From assembly GCF_007828955.1 (NCBI RefSeq), contig NZ_VIVR01000001.1, positions 6,572,001-6,636,000 on the forward strand: a DNA stretch of 64,000 bases, read 5' to 3'. Below, one piece after another: positions 8,800 through 16,262 of this stretch (position 1 is the first letter of the stretch; the number at the start of each line of letters is the position of its first letter). Source of the stretch: Kitasatospora atroaurantiaca. GTDB lineage: Bacteria > Actinomycetota > Actinomycetes > Streptomycetales > Streptomycetaceae. Position numbers and translations under genes: made by a program. Below the pieces are notes generated by a model. It worked only from the letters and a program-made list of their open reading frames with translations, had not been told where the DNA came from and searched no databases.

Positions 8800-8807
8800 G
8801 CGCGCTC

Positions 8808-8842
8808 TTGGCACGGCGACTGCAGTGTGACATATTACTGAC
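8808..8842 (+). promoter_or_regulatory. Promoter and operator site A of the D-hydroxyproline dehydrogenase operon
   Basis: -35 TTGGCA (8808-8813), a 17-base spacer and -10 CATATT (8831-8836) place transcription start at about 8843, the GTG itself. The mRNA is therefore probably leaderless, and no ribosome-binding site is seen. The shared element TGTGACATATTAC (8826-8838) covers the -10, so a bound regulator would block RNA polymerase. Confidence 0.72.
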
Positions 8843-10006
8843 GTGCTCAAGAGATCCTCCCACGATGTCGTGGTGATCGGCGCCGGAGTCGTCGGTGCCG
8901 CCTGCGCCTACTACGCCGCGCTGGCCGGACTGGCCGTCGCGGTGGTCGACCGCGGCCCGGTCGCGGGCGGCACCACCGGTGCCGGTGAGGGAAACCTGCT
9001 GGTCTCCGACAAGGAGCCGGGCCCCGAGCTCGAACTCGCCCTGTTCTCCACCCGCCTGTGGCGGGAGATCGCCGAGGAGCTCGGCGAGCGGATCGAGTAC
9101 GAGCCGAAGGGCGGCCTGGTCGTCGCCTCCGGCGAGGCCGGGATGGACGCCCTCCGCACGTTCGCCGTCTCGCAGCGCACGGCCGGGGTACAGGCCGAGG
9201 AGGTCCCGGGCGGGAGGCTGCACGAGCTGGAGCCGCACCTGGCACCCGGGCTCGCGGGCGGGTTCCACTACCCGCAGGACGCCCAGGTCCAGCCCGCCCT
9301 GGCCGCCGCCCACCTGCTGAGCGCAGCGCGTCGGGCGGGCGCCGTCCTGCACCTCGGCGAGACCGTGACCGGCATCCGAACCCGCCCCGACGGCGCCGTC
9401 CTCGGCGTCACCACCGACCGGGGCAGCCTGGACGCCCCGGCCGTGGTGAACGCCGCCGGCACCTGGGGCGGCGAGGTCGCCGCGCTGGCCGGCGTCGACC
9501 TGCCCGTCCTGCCGAGGCGCGGCTTCGTGCTGGTCACCGAGCCGCTGCCGCGCATCGTCCGCCACAAGGTGTACGCCGCCGACTACGTGGCGGACGTCGC
9601 GAGCGGCTCGGCCGCCCTGCAGACCTCCGCCGTGGTCGAGGGAACGCCCGCCGGGCCGGTGCTGATCGGCGCCAGCCGGGAGCGGGTCGGTTTCGACCGC
9701 ACCCTCTCGGTCGAGGTGCTGCACCGCCTCGCCGCCCAGGCGGCGGCGCTCTTCCCGGTGCTCGCCGACGTCGCCGTGCAGCGCGCCTACCGCGGCTTCC
9801 GCCCCTACCTGCCGGACCACCTGCCCGCGATCGGCGCCGACCCGAGGGTCCCCGGTCTGCACCACGCCTGCGGCCACGAGGGGGCCGGCATAGGCCTCGC
9901 CCCGGCGACCGGCCTGCTGATCAGCCGCCAGCTGACGCAGAAGCAGCCGGAGCTGGACCTCACGCCCTTCCGTGCCGACCGCTTCGCCGCGTTCACCGCG
10001 TCATGA
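8843..10006 (+). CDS. FAD-dependent D-hydroxyproline dehydrogenase, catalytic (DAAO-fold) subunit
   Basis: 387 aa FAD-dependent oxidoreductase of the D-amino-acid oxidase/glycine oxidase fold. The dinucleotide motif VIGAGVVGAACAYYAA lies at the N-terminus and the FAD-closing segment near the C-terminus (PDHLPAIG, HEGAGIGLAPATG). With the 2Fe-2S protein and second flavoprotein downstream it matches the three-gene D-hydroxyproline dehydrogenase of Pseudomonas (LhpB type), which oxidises cis-4-hydroxy-D-proline to pyrroline-4-hydroxy-2-carboxylate. The GTG at 8843 directly precedes the Rossmann strand, so no later start is possible. Its TGA overlaps an in-frame ATG of the next frame, so the operon is tightly coupled. 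A plain D-amino-acid or sarcosine dehydrogenase is the alternative; context favours hydroxyproline. Confidence 0.82.
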   Translation: MLKRSSHDVVVIGAGVVGAACAYYAALAGLAVAVVDRGPVAGGTTGAGEGNLLVSDKEPGPELELALFSTRLWREIAEELGERIEYEPKGGLVVASGEAGMDALRTFAVSQRTAGVQAEEVPGGRLHELEPHLAPGLAGGFHYPQDAQVQPALAAAHLLSAARRAGAVLHLGETVTGIRTRPDGAVLGVTTDRGSLDAPAVVNAAGTWGGEVAALAGVDLPVLPRRGFVLVTEPLPRIVRHKVYAADYVADVASGSAALQTSAVVEGTPAGPVLIGASRERVGFDRTLSVEVLHRLAAQAAALFPVLADVAVQRAYRGFRPYLPDHLPAIGADPRVPGLHHACGHEGAGIGLAPATGLLISRQLTQKQPELDLTPFRADRFAAFTAS

Positions 10007-10020
10007 GGATTGGAAGCACC

Positions 10021-10335
10021 ATGCGCCGAACCCCCGCCGCCCTGGCCGGCGCCGAGCCCGGACCCGCGCACACCATCGAGTTCGACGGCCGGGAGATCCC
10101 CGCCCTGCCGGGTCAGACCATCGCCGCCGCCCTGTGGGCCGAGGGCATCCTGGCCTGGCGGACCACCAGGGTCGGGGGATGCCCGCGCGGCGCGTTCTGC
10201 GGGATCGGCGTCTGCTTCGACTGCCTGGCCACCGTCAACGGCCGCCCCAACCAACGCACCTGCCTGCTGCCCGCGCAGCCCGGAGACACCGTCGCCACCC
10301 AGGAGGGCCACGGCCGTGCCGACCTCGCCGTCTGA
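10021..10335 (+). CDS. 2Fe-2S ferredoxin-like subunit of D-hydroxyproline dehydrogenase
   Basis: 104 aa. It resembles the small 2Fe-2S subunits of heteromeric amine and opine dehydrogenases (SoxA N-terminal or HcnA type). The cluster ligands are in CPRGAFCGIGVCFDC with a later Cys in QRTCLLP. The ATG at 10021 follows gaggattggaag; an ATG at 10003 overlapping the upstream stop would add six residues. It should pass electrons between the two flavin subunits or to the respiratory chain. It overlaps the next gene by 20 bases. Confidence 0.82.
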   Translation: MRRTPAALAGAEPGPAHTIEFDGREIPALPGQTIAAALWAEGILAWRTTRVGGCPRGAFCGIGVCFDCLATVNGRPNQRTCLLPAQPGDTVATQEGHGRADLAV

Positions 10336-11689
10336 GCCCTACGACCTCGCCGTCATCGGTGCCGGCCCCGCCGGGCTGGCCGCCGCCGTCACCGCCGCCG
10401 AGCTCGGCCTGCGCTGCGCCCTGCTGGACGCCGGCGCCCGCCCCGGCGGCCAGTACTACCGCCACCCCGCCCCCGGCCTCGGTGCCGCCCACCCCGAGCG
10501 CCTGCACCACGGCTGGTCCGTCTTCGCCGCGCTGTCCGACCGCCTCGCCGCGAGCGGCGTCGACCACCTGGCCGGCCATCACGTCTGGACGGCCGAGCAG
10601 GGCGAGGTCTGGCGTCTGCACGCGACCCTCGGCCCCGAGGCGGCGGACCGGGCCGTCGTCCGGGCCCGCTCGGTGCTGCTCGCCACCGGCGCGTACGAGC
10701 GCCAGCTGCCCTTCCCCGGCTGGACGCTCCCGGGCGTCGTGACGGCGGGCGGTGCGCAGGCCATGCTCAAGGCGGGCCTGGTGCTGCCCGGCCGCCGGAT
10801 CGTGGTCGCGGGCAGTGGGCCCCTGCTGCTGGCCGCCGCCTCGTCGCTGGTCACCGCCGGTGCCGCCGTGCCGGCCGTGGTGGAGGCGACCGACTACCTC
10901 GGCTATGCGCGCGGCGCCCGGACCCTCGCCACCAACCCCGCAAAGCTGCTCGAGGGCGCCAACCACGGTGCCGCCCTGCTGCGGCACGGCGTACGGCTGC
11001 GGCGCAGCAGCGCCGTCGTCGAGGCCCACGGCACCGACCGGGTGACCGGGGTGACGGTGGCCCGGCTCGACCGCGACTGGCGGCCCGTCCCCGGCACCGA
11101 GCGGCGGATCGACTGCGACGCCCTCGCCGTCGGCCACGGGCTGCTGCCGCAGATCGAGCTGGCCACCGAGCTGGGCGCCGAGACGCGGGTGACCCCGGAC
11201 GGCACGGTCGCGCTGAAGGTGGACCCGGGGCAGCGCACCAGCCTCCCCGGCCTCTGGGCGGCCGGTGAGACCTGCGGCGTCGGCGGGGCAGACCTCGCCG
11301 TCGTGGAGGGCGAGCTGGCGGCCCGCGTCATCGCCGGTGCGCCCGTCCCGGCGGCCCTGCGGCGCCGCCGGGAGCGGCGCCGCGCCTTCGCCGAGCTGAT
11401 GGCCGCCGCCCACCGCCCGGGCCCCGGCTGGACGGACTGGCTGCGCCCCGACACCGACGTCTGCCGCTGCGAGGAGGTCCCGGCCGCCCGGATCCGCGAG
11501 GCCGTGGACGAGCTCGGCGCCGGCGACGCCCGTACGGTCAAGCTGCTCACCCGGGCCGGGATGGGCTGGTGCCAGGGCCGGATGTGCGGCCCGGCGGTCG
11601 CCTGCCTCGCCGGAGACCCGAACCCGCGCGCCGACAGCCGCCCGCTGGCCTGCCCCGTCCCGCTCTCGCAGCTGGCCGACCCGACCTAG
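10316..11689 (+). CDS. FAD/NAD(P)-binding subunit of D-hydroxyproline dehydrogenase with BFD-like 2Fe-2S domain
   Basis: 457 aa, GTG start 9 bases behind aggaggg. Residues 1-360 form a pyridine-nucleotide-disulphide-type flavoprotein (VIGAGPAGLAAAVTAAELG, a second Rossmann motif VVAGSGPLLLAAAS, and GLWAAGETCGVGGADLA). The C-terminal 80 residues carry a BFD-like cluster domain with CRCEEV and GWCQGRMCG. This is the layout of the large subunit of heteromeric hydroxyproline/opine dehydrogenases (LhpE or HcnB-like). It completes the three-subunit enzyme begun at 8843. Confidence 0.82.
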   Translation: MPTSPSEPYDLAVIGAGPAGLAAAVTAAELGLRCALLDAGARPGGQYYRHPAPGLGAAHPERLHHGWSVFAALSDRLAASGVDHLAGHHVWTAEQGEVWRLHATLGPEAADRAVVRARSVLLATGAYERQLPFPGWTLPGVVTAGGAQAMLKAGLVLPGRRIVVAGSGPLLLAAASSLVTAGAAVPAVVEATDYLGYARGARTLATNPAKLLEGANHGAALLRHGVRLRRSSAVVEAHGTDRVTGVTVARLDRDWRPVPGTERRIDCDALAVGHGLLPQIELATELGAETRVTPDGTVALKVDPGQRTSLPGLWAAGETCGVGGADLAVVEGELAARVIAGAPVPAALRRRRERRRAFAELMAAAHRPGPGWTDWLRPDTDVCRCEEVPAARIREAVDELGAGDARTVKLLTRAGMGWCQGRMCGPAVACLAGDPNPRADSRPLACPVPLSQLADPT

Positions 11690-11710
11690 ACCTTTCGCGG
11701 GGGATCCCTC

Positions 11711-11762
11711 TTGTGGCTTCCCTGTTCCATCTAATAAAATGTCACACCTCACAACTAGGGAG
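11711..11762 (+). promoter_or_regulatory. Promoter and operator site B of the deaminase/epimerase operon
   Basis: -35 TTGTGG (11711-11716), an 18-base spacer and -10 TAAAAT (11735-11740). The shared element, read on the minus strand as TGTGACATTTTAT, covers 11734-11746 and overlaps the -10 and start region. The ribosome-binding site AGGGAG is at 11757-11762, before the GTG at 11771. Confidence 0.72.
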
Positions 11763-11770
11763 TTGCCCCC

Positions 11771-12679
11771 GTGTCCCTCGCACCGCACGAGCCCACCCGC
11801 CCCTGGCGCGGCATCATGGTCGCCACCACGCTTCCCCTGCGGGCCGATCTCTCCGTCGACTACGACGCCTACGCCGAACACGTCCGCTGGCTGATCGACT
11901 CGGGCTGCGACGGGGTCGTGCCCAACGGTTCGCTCGGCGAGTACCAGACGCTGACCCCGGAGGAGCGCGCCCGCGTCGTCACCACCGCCGTCGAGGCGGC
12001 CGGTGACGGCTCACGGGTGATGCCGGGTGTGGCCGCGTACGGCAGCGCGGAGTCGCGCCGCTGGACCGAGCAGGCCGCGGAGGCCGGGGCGGGGTCCGTC
12101 CTGCTGCTGCCGCCGAACGCCTACCGCGCCGACCACGACACCGTCCGCGCCCACTACGCCGAGGTGGCCAAGGCGGGCCTGCCGGTCGTGGCGTACAACA
12201 ACCCGTACGACACCAAGGTCGACCTCGTGCCCGAGCTGCTCGCCAAGCTGCACGGCGAGGGCTCGATCGTGGCGGTCAAGGAGTTCAGCGGCGACGTCCG
12301 CCGGGCGTACGAGATCGCCGAGCTCGCCCCGGGCCTGGACCTGCTGATCGGTGCCGACGACGTCCTGCTCGAACTGGCGCTGGCCGGTGCGGTCGGCTGG
12401 ATCGCCGGGTACCCGAACGCGCTGCCGCAGGCGAGCGTCAAGCTCTACCGGGCCGCCGTCTCGGGCGACCTGGAGACCGCGCTGCCGCTCTACAAGTCGC
12501 TGCACTCGCTGCTGCGCTGGGACTCCAAGACGGAGTTCGTCCAGGCCATCAAGCTCTCCATGGACATCGCGGGGCGCCCCGGCGGCCCGACTCGTGCGCC
12601 GCGCGGCCCGCTGTCGCCGGAGATCGAGGCGGCCGTCCGCGCCGCCACCGAGAAGGCCATCGCCGAGGGCCTGGTCTGA
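11771..12679 (+). CDS. Pyrroline-4-hydroxy-2-carboxylate deaminase (DHDPS/NAL family)
   Basis: 302 aa TIM-barrel enzyme of the dihydrodipicolinate synthase/N-acetylneuraminate lyase family. The Schiff-base lysine is Lys170 (VAVKEFSG) and the catalytic tyrosine Tyr142 (VVAYNNPYD). The N-terminal loop has NGSLGEY where DHDPS has GTTGE. Housekeeping DHDPS is unlikely because the next genes are a hydroxyproline epimerase and a semialdehyde dehydrogenase. In that pathway this family removes ammonia from pyrroline-4-hydroxy-2-carboxylate to give 2-oxoglutarate semialdehyde (LhpC/HypD role). It leads an operon with its own promoter and operator. Confidence 0.83.
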   Translation: MSLAPHEPTRPWRGIMVATTLPLRADLSVDYDAYAEHVRWLIDSGCDGVVPNGSLGEYQTLTPEERARVVTTAVEAAGDGSRVMPGVAAYGSAESRRWTEQAAEAGAGSVLLLPPNAYRADHDTVRAHYAEVAKAGLPVVAYNNPYDTKVDLVPELLAKLHGEGSIVAVKEFSGDVRRAYEIAELAPGLDLLIGADDVLLELALAGAVGWIAGYPNALPQASVKLYRAAVSGDLETALPLYKSLHSLLRWDSKTEFVQAIKLSMDIAGRPGGPTRAPRGPLSPEIEAAVRAATEKAIAEGLV

Positions 12680-12691
12680 CGATCCGCCAGA

Positions 12692-12715
12692 GGCCGGCTG
12701 CGGGGGCAGCCGGCC
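12692..12715 (+). other. Hairpin between deaminase and epimerase genes
   Basis: A perfect 10-base stem (12692-12701 with 12706-12715) and a GGGG loop, 12 bases after the deaminase stop. It has no T-run and ends 23 bases before the next start. It could trim or stabilise the upstream message rather than end transcription. Confidence 0.5.
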
Positions 12716-12738
12716 CTCGACCCGAGGGAACCGACACC

Positions 12739-13740
12739 ATGCGCAGCCGTCACGTCTTCCACGCCGTCGACTCGCACACCGAGGGCATGCCGACCCGGGT
12801 GATCACCGGCGGGTTCGGCACCATCCCCGGCGCCACCATGGCCGAGCGCCGGGTCCACTTCCAGCAGCACCTGGACCACTTCCGTACCCTGCTGATGTAC
12901 GAGCCGCGCGGCCACGCCGCGATGAGCGGCGCCATCCTGCAGCCGCCCACCCGGCCGGACGCCGACTTCGGGGTGCTCTACATCGAGGTCTCCGGCCTGC
13001 TGCCGATGTGCGGCCACGGCACCATCGGCGTCGCCACCGTGCTGGTCGAGACCGGTATGGTGCCGGTGGTCGAGCCCGTCACCACCGTCCGCCTGGACAC
13101 CCCGGCCGGCCTGGTCGTCGCCGAGGTGCACGTCCGGGACGGCGCCGCCGAGGCGGTGACGATCCGCAACGTGCCCTCGTACTCCGTCGCCCTGGACCAG
13201 AAGCTGGACGTCCCCGGCTACGGCACCGTCGGCTACGACCTCGCGTACGGCGGCAACTTCTACGCCATCCTGCCGCTCGCCGAGCTCGGGCTCCCGTTCG
13301 AGCGCGAGCGCAAGCAGGACATCCTGGACGCCGGCCTGGCGGTGATGGAGGCGATCAACGGCTCTGCCCGCCCGGTGCACCCCGAGGACCCGGCGATCCA
13401 CGGCTGCCACCACGTCCAGCTGCTCGCCCCCGGCTCGACCGCGCGGCACTCCCGGCACGCGATGGCCATCCACCCGGGCTGGTTCGACCGTTCACCGTGC
13501 GGCACCGGCACCTCCGCCCGGATGGCGCAGCTGCACGCCCGGGGCGAACTGCCGCTCCACCAGGACTTCGTCAACGACTCCTTCATCGGCACCAGCTTCA
13601 CCGGCCGCCTGGTCGAGGAGACCACCGTCGCGGGCCTCCCCGCCGTCGTCCCCACCGTCACCGGCCGCGCCTGGATCACCGGCACCGCCCAGTACTTCCT
13701 CGACCCGACCGACCCGTTCCCGGCCGGCTTCCTGCTGTAG
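12739..13740 (+). CDS. 4-hydroxyproline 2-epimerase (proline racemase family)
   Basis: 333 aa. Both active-site cysteines of racemases are present: Cys91 in PMCGHGT and Cys254 in SPCGTGTSARM. The N-terminal DSHTEGMPTRV and EPRGHAAM segments are typical of the family. It should invert C2 of trans-4-hydroxy-L-proline to cis-4-hydroxy-D-proline, the substrate of the dehydrogenase encoded at 8843-11689. The neighbours exclude an ordinary proline racemase role with fair confidence. The ATG follows cgagggaaccgacacc. A paralogue lies at 15240. Confidence 0.86.
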   Translation: MRSRHVFHAVDSHTEGMPTRVITGGFGTIPGATMAERRVHFQQHLDHFRTLLMYEPRGHAAMSGAILQPPTRPDADFGVLYIEVSGLLPMCGHGTIGVATVLVETGMVPVVEPVTTVRLDTPAGLVVAEVHVRDGAAEAVTIRNVPSYSVALDQKLDVPGYGTVGYDLAYGGNFYAILPLAELGLPFERERKQDILDAGLAVMEAINGSARPVHPEDPAIHGCHHVQLLAPGSTARHSRHAMAIHPGWFDRSPCGTGTSARMAQLHARGELPLHQDFVNDSFIGTSFTGRLVEETTVAGLPAVVPTVTGRAWITGTAQYFLDPTDPFPAGFLL

Positions 13741-13765
13741 ATCACTTCGCGTAAGGGCAACCAAT

Positions 13766-13858
13766 GGGGGCGCGGGGCTCTGTTTGATCAACTGCGTGCG
13801 CGCGCAACCGTACACCTCCGTAGAGCCCTGGTCGCGCAGTTCCCCGCGCCCCTGTGGG
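13766..13858. repeat. Streptomycete intergenic inverted repeat, copy 1
   Basis: Left arm GGGGGCGCGGGG..AACTGCG (13766-13796) and right arm GTCGCGCAGTTCCCCGCGCCCCTG (13831-13854). It is the same element as copies at 22411, 46208, 51962 and 61884. This copy sits inside the hydroxyproline operon between the epimerase and aldehyde dehydrogenase genes, where a hairpin could reduce read-through. Its left arm is the most degenerate of the set. Confidence 0.8.
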
Positions 13859-13884
13859 TACCCCGATTCCTTGGAGAGTCCCAA

Positions 13885-15243
13885 GTGACCGTCCGCTCGT
13901 ACAACCCCGCCGACCCGTCCGACCTGGTGGTCTCCGTCGACGCGCCAGGAGCCTTCGGCACCGCCGCCCTCGTGGAGCGCGCCCGCACCGCCCAGCCTGC
14001 CTGGCTGGCCGCCGGCGCGGCCGCCCGCTCCACCGCCCTGACCCGCGCCGCCGAGGCGGTCGAGGCACACGCCGAGGAACTCGCCGCGCTGATCGTCCGT
14101 GAGGTGGGCAAGCCGCTCGCCGAGGCCCGCGGCGAGGTGGCGCGTACGGCCGCGATCTGGCGCTACTACGCCCAGGCGCCCTACGCCCCGTCAGGTGCCG
14201 CCCACGAGACGGCGGCCGGCGAGGGCCTGCTGCTCACGCGCCGCCGCCCGTACGGGGTGGCCGGGCTGATCACCCCCTGGAACTTCCCGCTGGCCATCCC
14301 CACCTGGAAGGCCGCGCCCGCGCTCGCCGTCGGCAACACCGTCGTCCTCAAGCCCGCGCCCGAGGGCACCGCCTGCGCGCTGCGCCTCGCCGAGATCACC
14401 GGTCTGCCCGAGGACGTCCTGACCGTCGTCCCGGGCGGCCCGGAGGAGGGCAACGCGCTGGTCTCCGCCGCGGACGTGGTCTCCTTCACCGGGTCCACCG
14501 CCGTCGGCCAGGCCGTGATCGCCCGCACCACGGCGCGCGGCGTCCCGGTGCAGGCCGAGATGGGCGGACTCAACGCGGCGCTGGTGCTGCCCGACGCCGA
14601 CATCGACCAGGCGGCCGGCCACCTCGCCGCCGCCATCGCCGGGTACGCGGGCCAGAAGTGCACGGCCACCAGCAGGGTGATCGCCGTCGGCGCGGCGTAC
14701 GAGCCGCTCCGCGACGCGCTCGCCAAGGCGCTGGCCGCCATCGACGACAGCGTGTGCGGACCGGTCATCAACGAGCCCGCGCTCACCCGCCTGACCGGTG
14801 CGATCGACTCGGCGCGGGCCGCCGGGGCGAGCGTCCTGGCAGGTGGCAACCGGGTCGAGCGGACCGGCTGGTTCATCGAGCCGACCCTGCTGGCGGACGT
14901 GCCCGCCTCGGATCCGCTGCTGACCGAGGAGTTCTTCGGTCCGGTCGCGGTCATGCTGCGCGCGGCCGACCTGGACGAGGCGGTGGCGATCGCCAACAGC
15001 ACCTCCCACAGCCTGGCGACCTCCGTCCACACCCGCGACCTGGACACCGCGCTGGCCGCCGCCGACCGGCTCGACGCCGGCATGATCCGGGTCAACGCCC
15101 CGTCCAGCGGCGTCGACTTCCACCTGCCCTTCGGCGGCGCCAAGTCCGCGAGCTACGGCGCCCGCGAGCAGGGCCAGGCCGTGCTCGACTTCTACACCGC
15201 CGGCCGTACGGTGACCCTGCTGCCCGCCGGGACGGCGCGGTGA
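13885..15243 (+). CDS. 2-oxoglutarate semialdehyde dehydrogenase (aldehyde dehydrogenase family)
   Basis: 452 aa aldehyde dehydrogenase with general base Glu225 (AEMGGLNA), nucleophile Cys259 (GQKCTATS), and the cofactor-binding run LITPWNFPLAIPTWK. It is slightly shorter than typical (about 480-500). In this cluster it should oxidise 2-oxoglutarate semialdehyde, made by the deaminase, to 2-oxoglutarate, which enters the TCA cycle. GTG start 6 bases behind ttggagag. Its TGA overlaps the next GTG by 3 bases, indicating coupling to the second racemase-family gene. Confidence 0.85.
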   Translation: MTVRSYNPADPSDLVVSVDAPGAFGTAALVERARTAQPAWLAAGAAARSTALTRAAEAVEAHAEELAALIVREVGKPLAEARGEVARTAAIWRYYAQAPYAPSGAAHETAAGEGLLLTRRRPYGVAGLITPWNFPLAIPTWKAAPALAVGNTVVLKPAPEGTACALRLAEITGLPEDVLTVVPGGPEEGNALVSAADVVSFTGSTAVGQAVIARTTARGVPVQAEMGGLNAALVLPDADIDQAAGHLAAAIAGYAGQKCTATSRVIAVGAAYEPLRDALAKALAAIDDSVCGPVINEPALTRLTGAIDSARAAGASVLAGGNRVERTGWFIEPTLLADVPASDPLLTEEFFGPVAVMLRAADLDEAVAIANSTSHSLATSVHTRDLDTALAAADRLDAGMIRVNAPSSGVDFHLPFGGAKSASYGAREQGQAVLDFYTAGRTVTLLPAGTAR

Positions 15244-16262
15244 TCTCCGTCGAGACCGTCGACTACCACACGGCGGGCGAGCCCTTCCGGATCGTCACCG
15301 CCGGTCTGCCGCCCGTCCCGGGCGACACCGTCGCCGAGCGCCGCGCGGTCGCGCTCGGCGCCGGCGGCACCGCCACCGACCCGCGCCCGAGCGCCCTGGA
15401 CGACATCCGCCGCCTGCTCACCCGCGAGCCGCGCGGCCATGCGGGGATGTACGGCGGTTTCGTGGTGCCACCGGACGACGACGAGGCGCACCTCGGCGTG
15501 CTCTTCTGGCACAAGGACGGCTACTCCACCGCCTGCGGCCACGGCACCATCGCGCTCGGTGCCTGGGCGGTGGACTCCGGGCTGGTCGCCGCTCCCCAGG
15601 ACGGCGTGGCGAGGGTCCGGATCGACGTGCCGTCGGGCCGGGTGACGGCCGCCGTACACCGCAGCGGGGGCCGCACGACGGCCGTGACCTTCCGCAACGT
15701 CCCCACCCGGATCGCCGCCCGCAAGCTTCCCGTCGCCACCTCACGCGGCACCGTCGCCGTCGACCTGGTGCACTCGGGAGCCTGCTACGCCTCGGTCCCC
15801 GCAGCCTCGCTCGGCCTCGGCGTGGCTGTGGATCAGCTGCCGGAGCTCACCGCCGTCGGCCGCGAGATCCGCGCCGCGCTGGCCGACGAGCCGGCCACTC
15901 GCCACCCTTCCGACCCGCGCCTCTCGGGCGTCTACGGCGTGATCCTGTACGAGGAGCTGCCCGACACCCCGTCAGGCCCCGGCCAGCGCAACGTCACCGT
16001 CTTCGCGGACGGCCAGATCGACCGCTCGCCCTGCGGCTCCGGCACCTCCGCCCGTCTCGCCCTGCTCGCCGCCGACGGCCGCCTATCGGCGGGTGAGGAA
16101 CTGCGGCACGAGTCGGTCATCGGTACGGTGTTCACGGGCCGGCTCGCCGGAGGGCATCCGGACGGCCTGATCACCGAGGTCACCGGCACCGCCCACCGCA
16201 CGGGCGAGCACCGCTTCGTCCTCGACCCGCACGACGCACTGGGGACGGGGTTCCTGCTCTGA
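15240..16262 (+). CDS. Second proline-racemase-family enzyme (3-hydroxyproline dehydratase or epimerase)
   Basis: 340 aa, paralogous to the epimerase at 12739. It keeps both cysteines: Cys99 (STACGHGT) and Cys265 (SPCGSGTSAR). Gene context, with the next gene encoding a pyrroline-2-carboxylate reductase-like enzyme, suggests trans-3-hydroxy-L-proline dehydratase, which would feed 3-hydroxyproline into proline. Known dehydratases of this family usually lack one of the two cysteines, so an epimerase acting on 3- or 4-hydroxyproline is a real alternative. The GTG overlaps the upstream stop, and the stop overlaps the next ATG. Confidence 0.75.
   Translation: MISVETVDYHTAGEPFRIVTAGLPPVPGDTVAERRAVALGAGGTATDPRPSALDDIRRLLTREPRGHAGMYGGFVVPPDDDEAHLGVLFWHKDGYSTACGHGTIALGAWAVDSGLVAAPQDGVARVRIDVPSGRVTAAVHRSGGRTTAVTFRNVPTRIAARKLPVATSRGTVAVDLVHSGACYASVPAASLGLGVAVDQLPELTAVGREIRAALADEPATRHPSDPRLSGVYGVILYEELPDTPSGPGQRNVTVFADGQIDRSPCGSGTSARLALLAADGRLSAGEELRHESVIGTVFTGRLAGGHPDGLITEVTGTAHRTGEHRFVLDPHDALGTGFLL

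Noticed and set aside
11771..12679. Lysine-pathway dihydrodipicolinate synthase
   Set aside because: It lacks the GTTGE loop and sits in a hydroxyproline operon; the other lysine genes are absent.
13766..13858. Attachment site or insertion-sequence terminus
   Set aside because: The same repeat recurs at five intergenic places, mostly between convergent genes, with no target duplication or recombinase gene.
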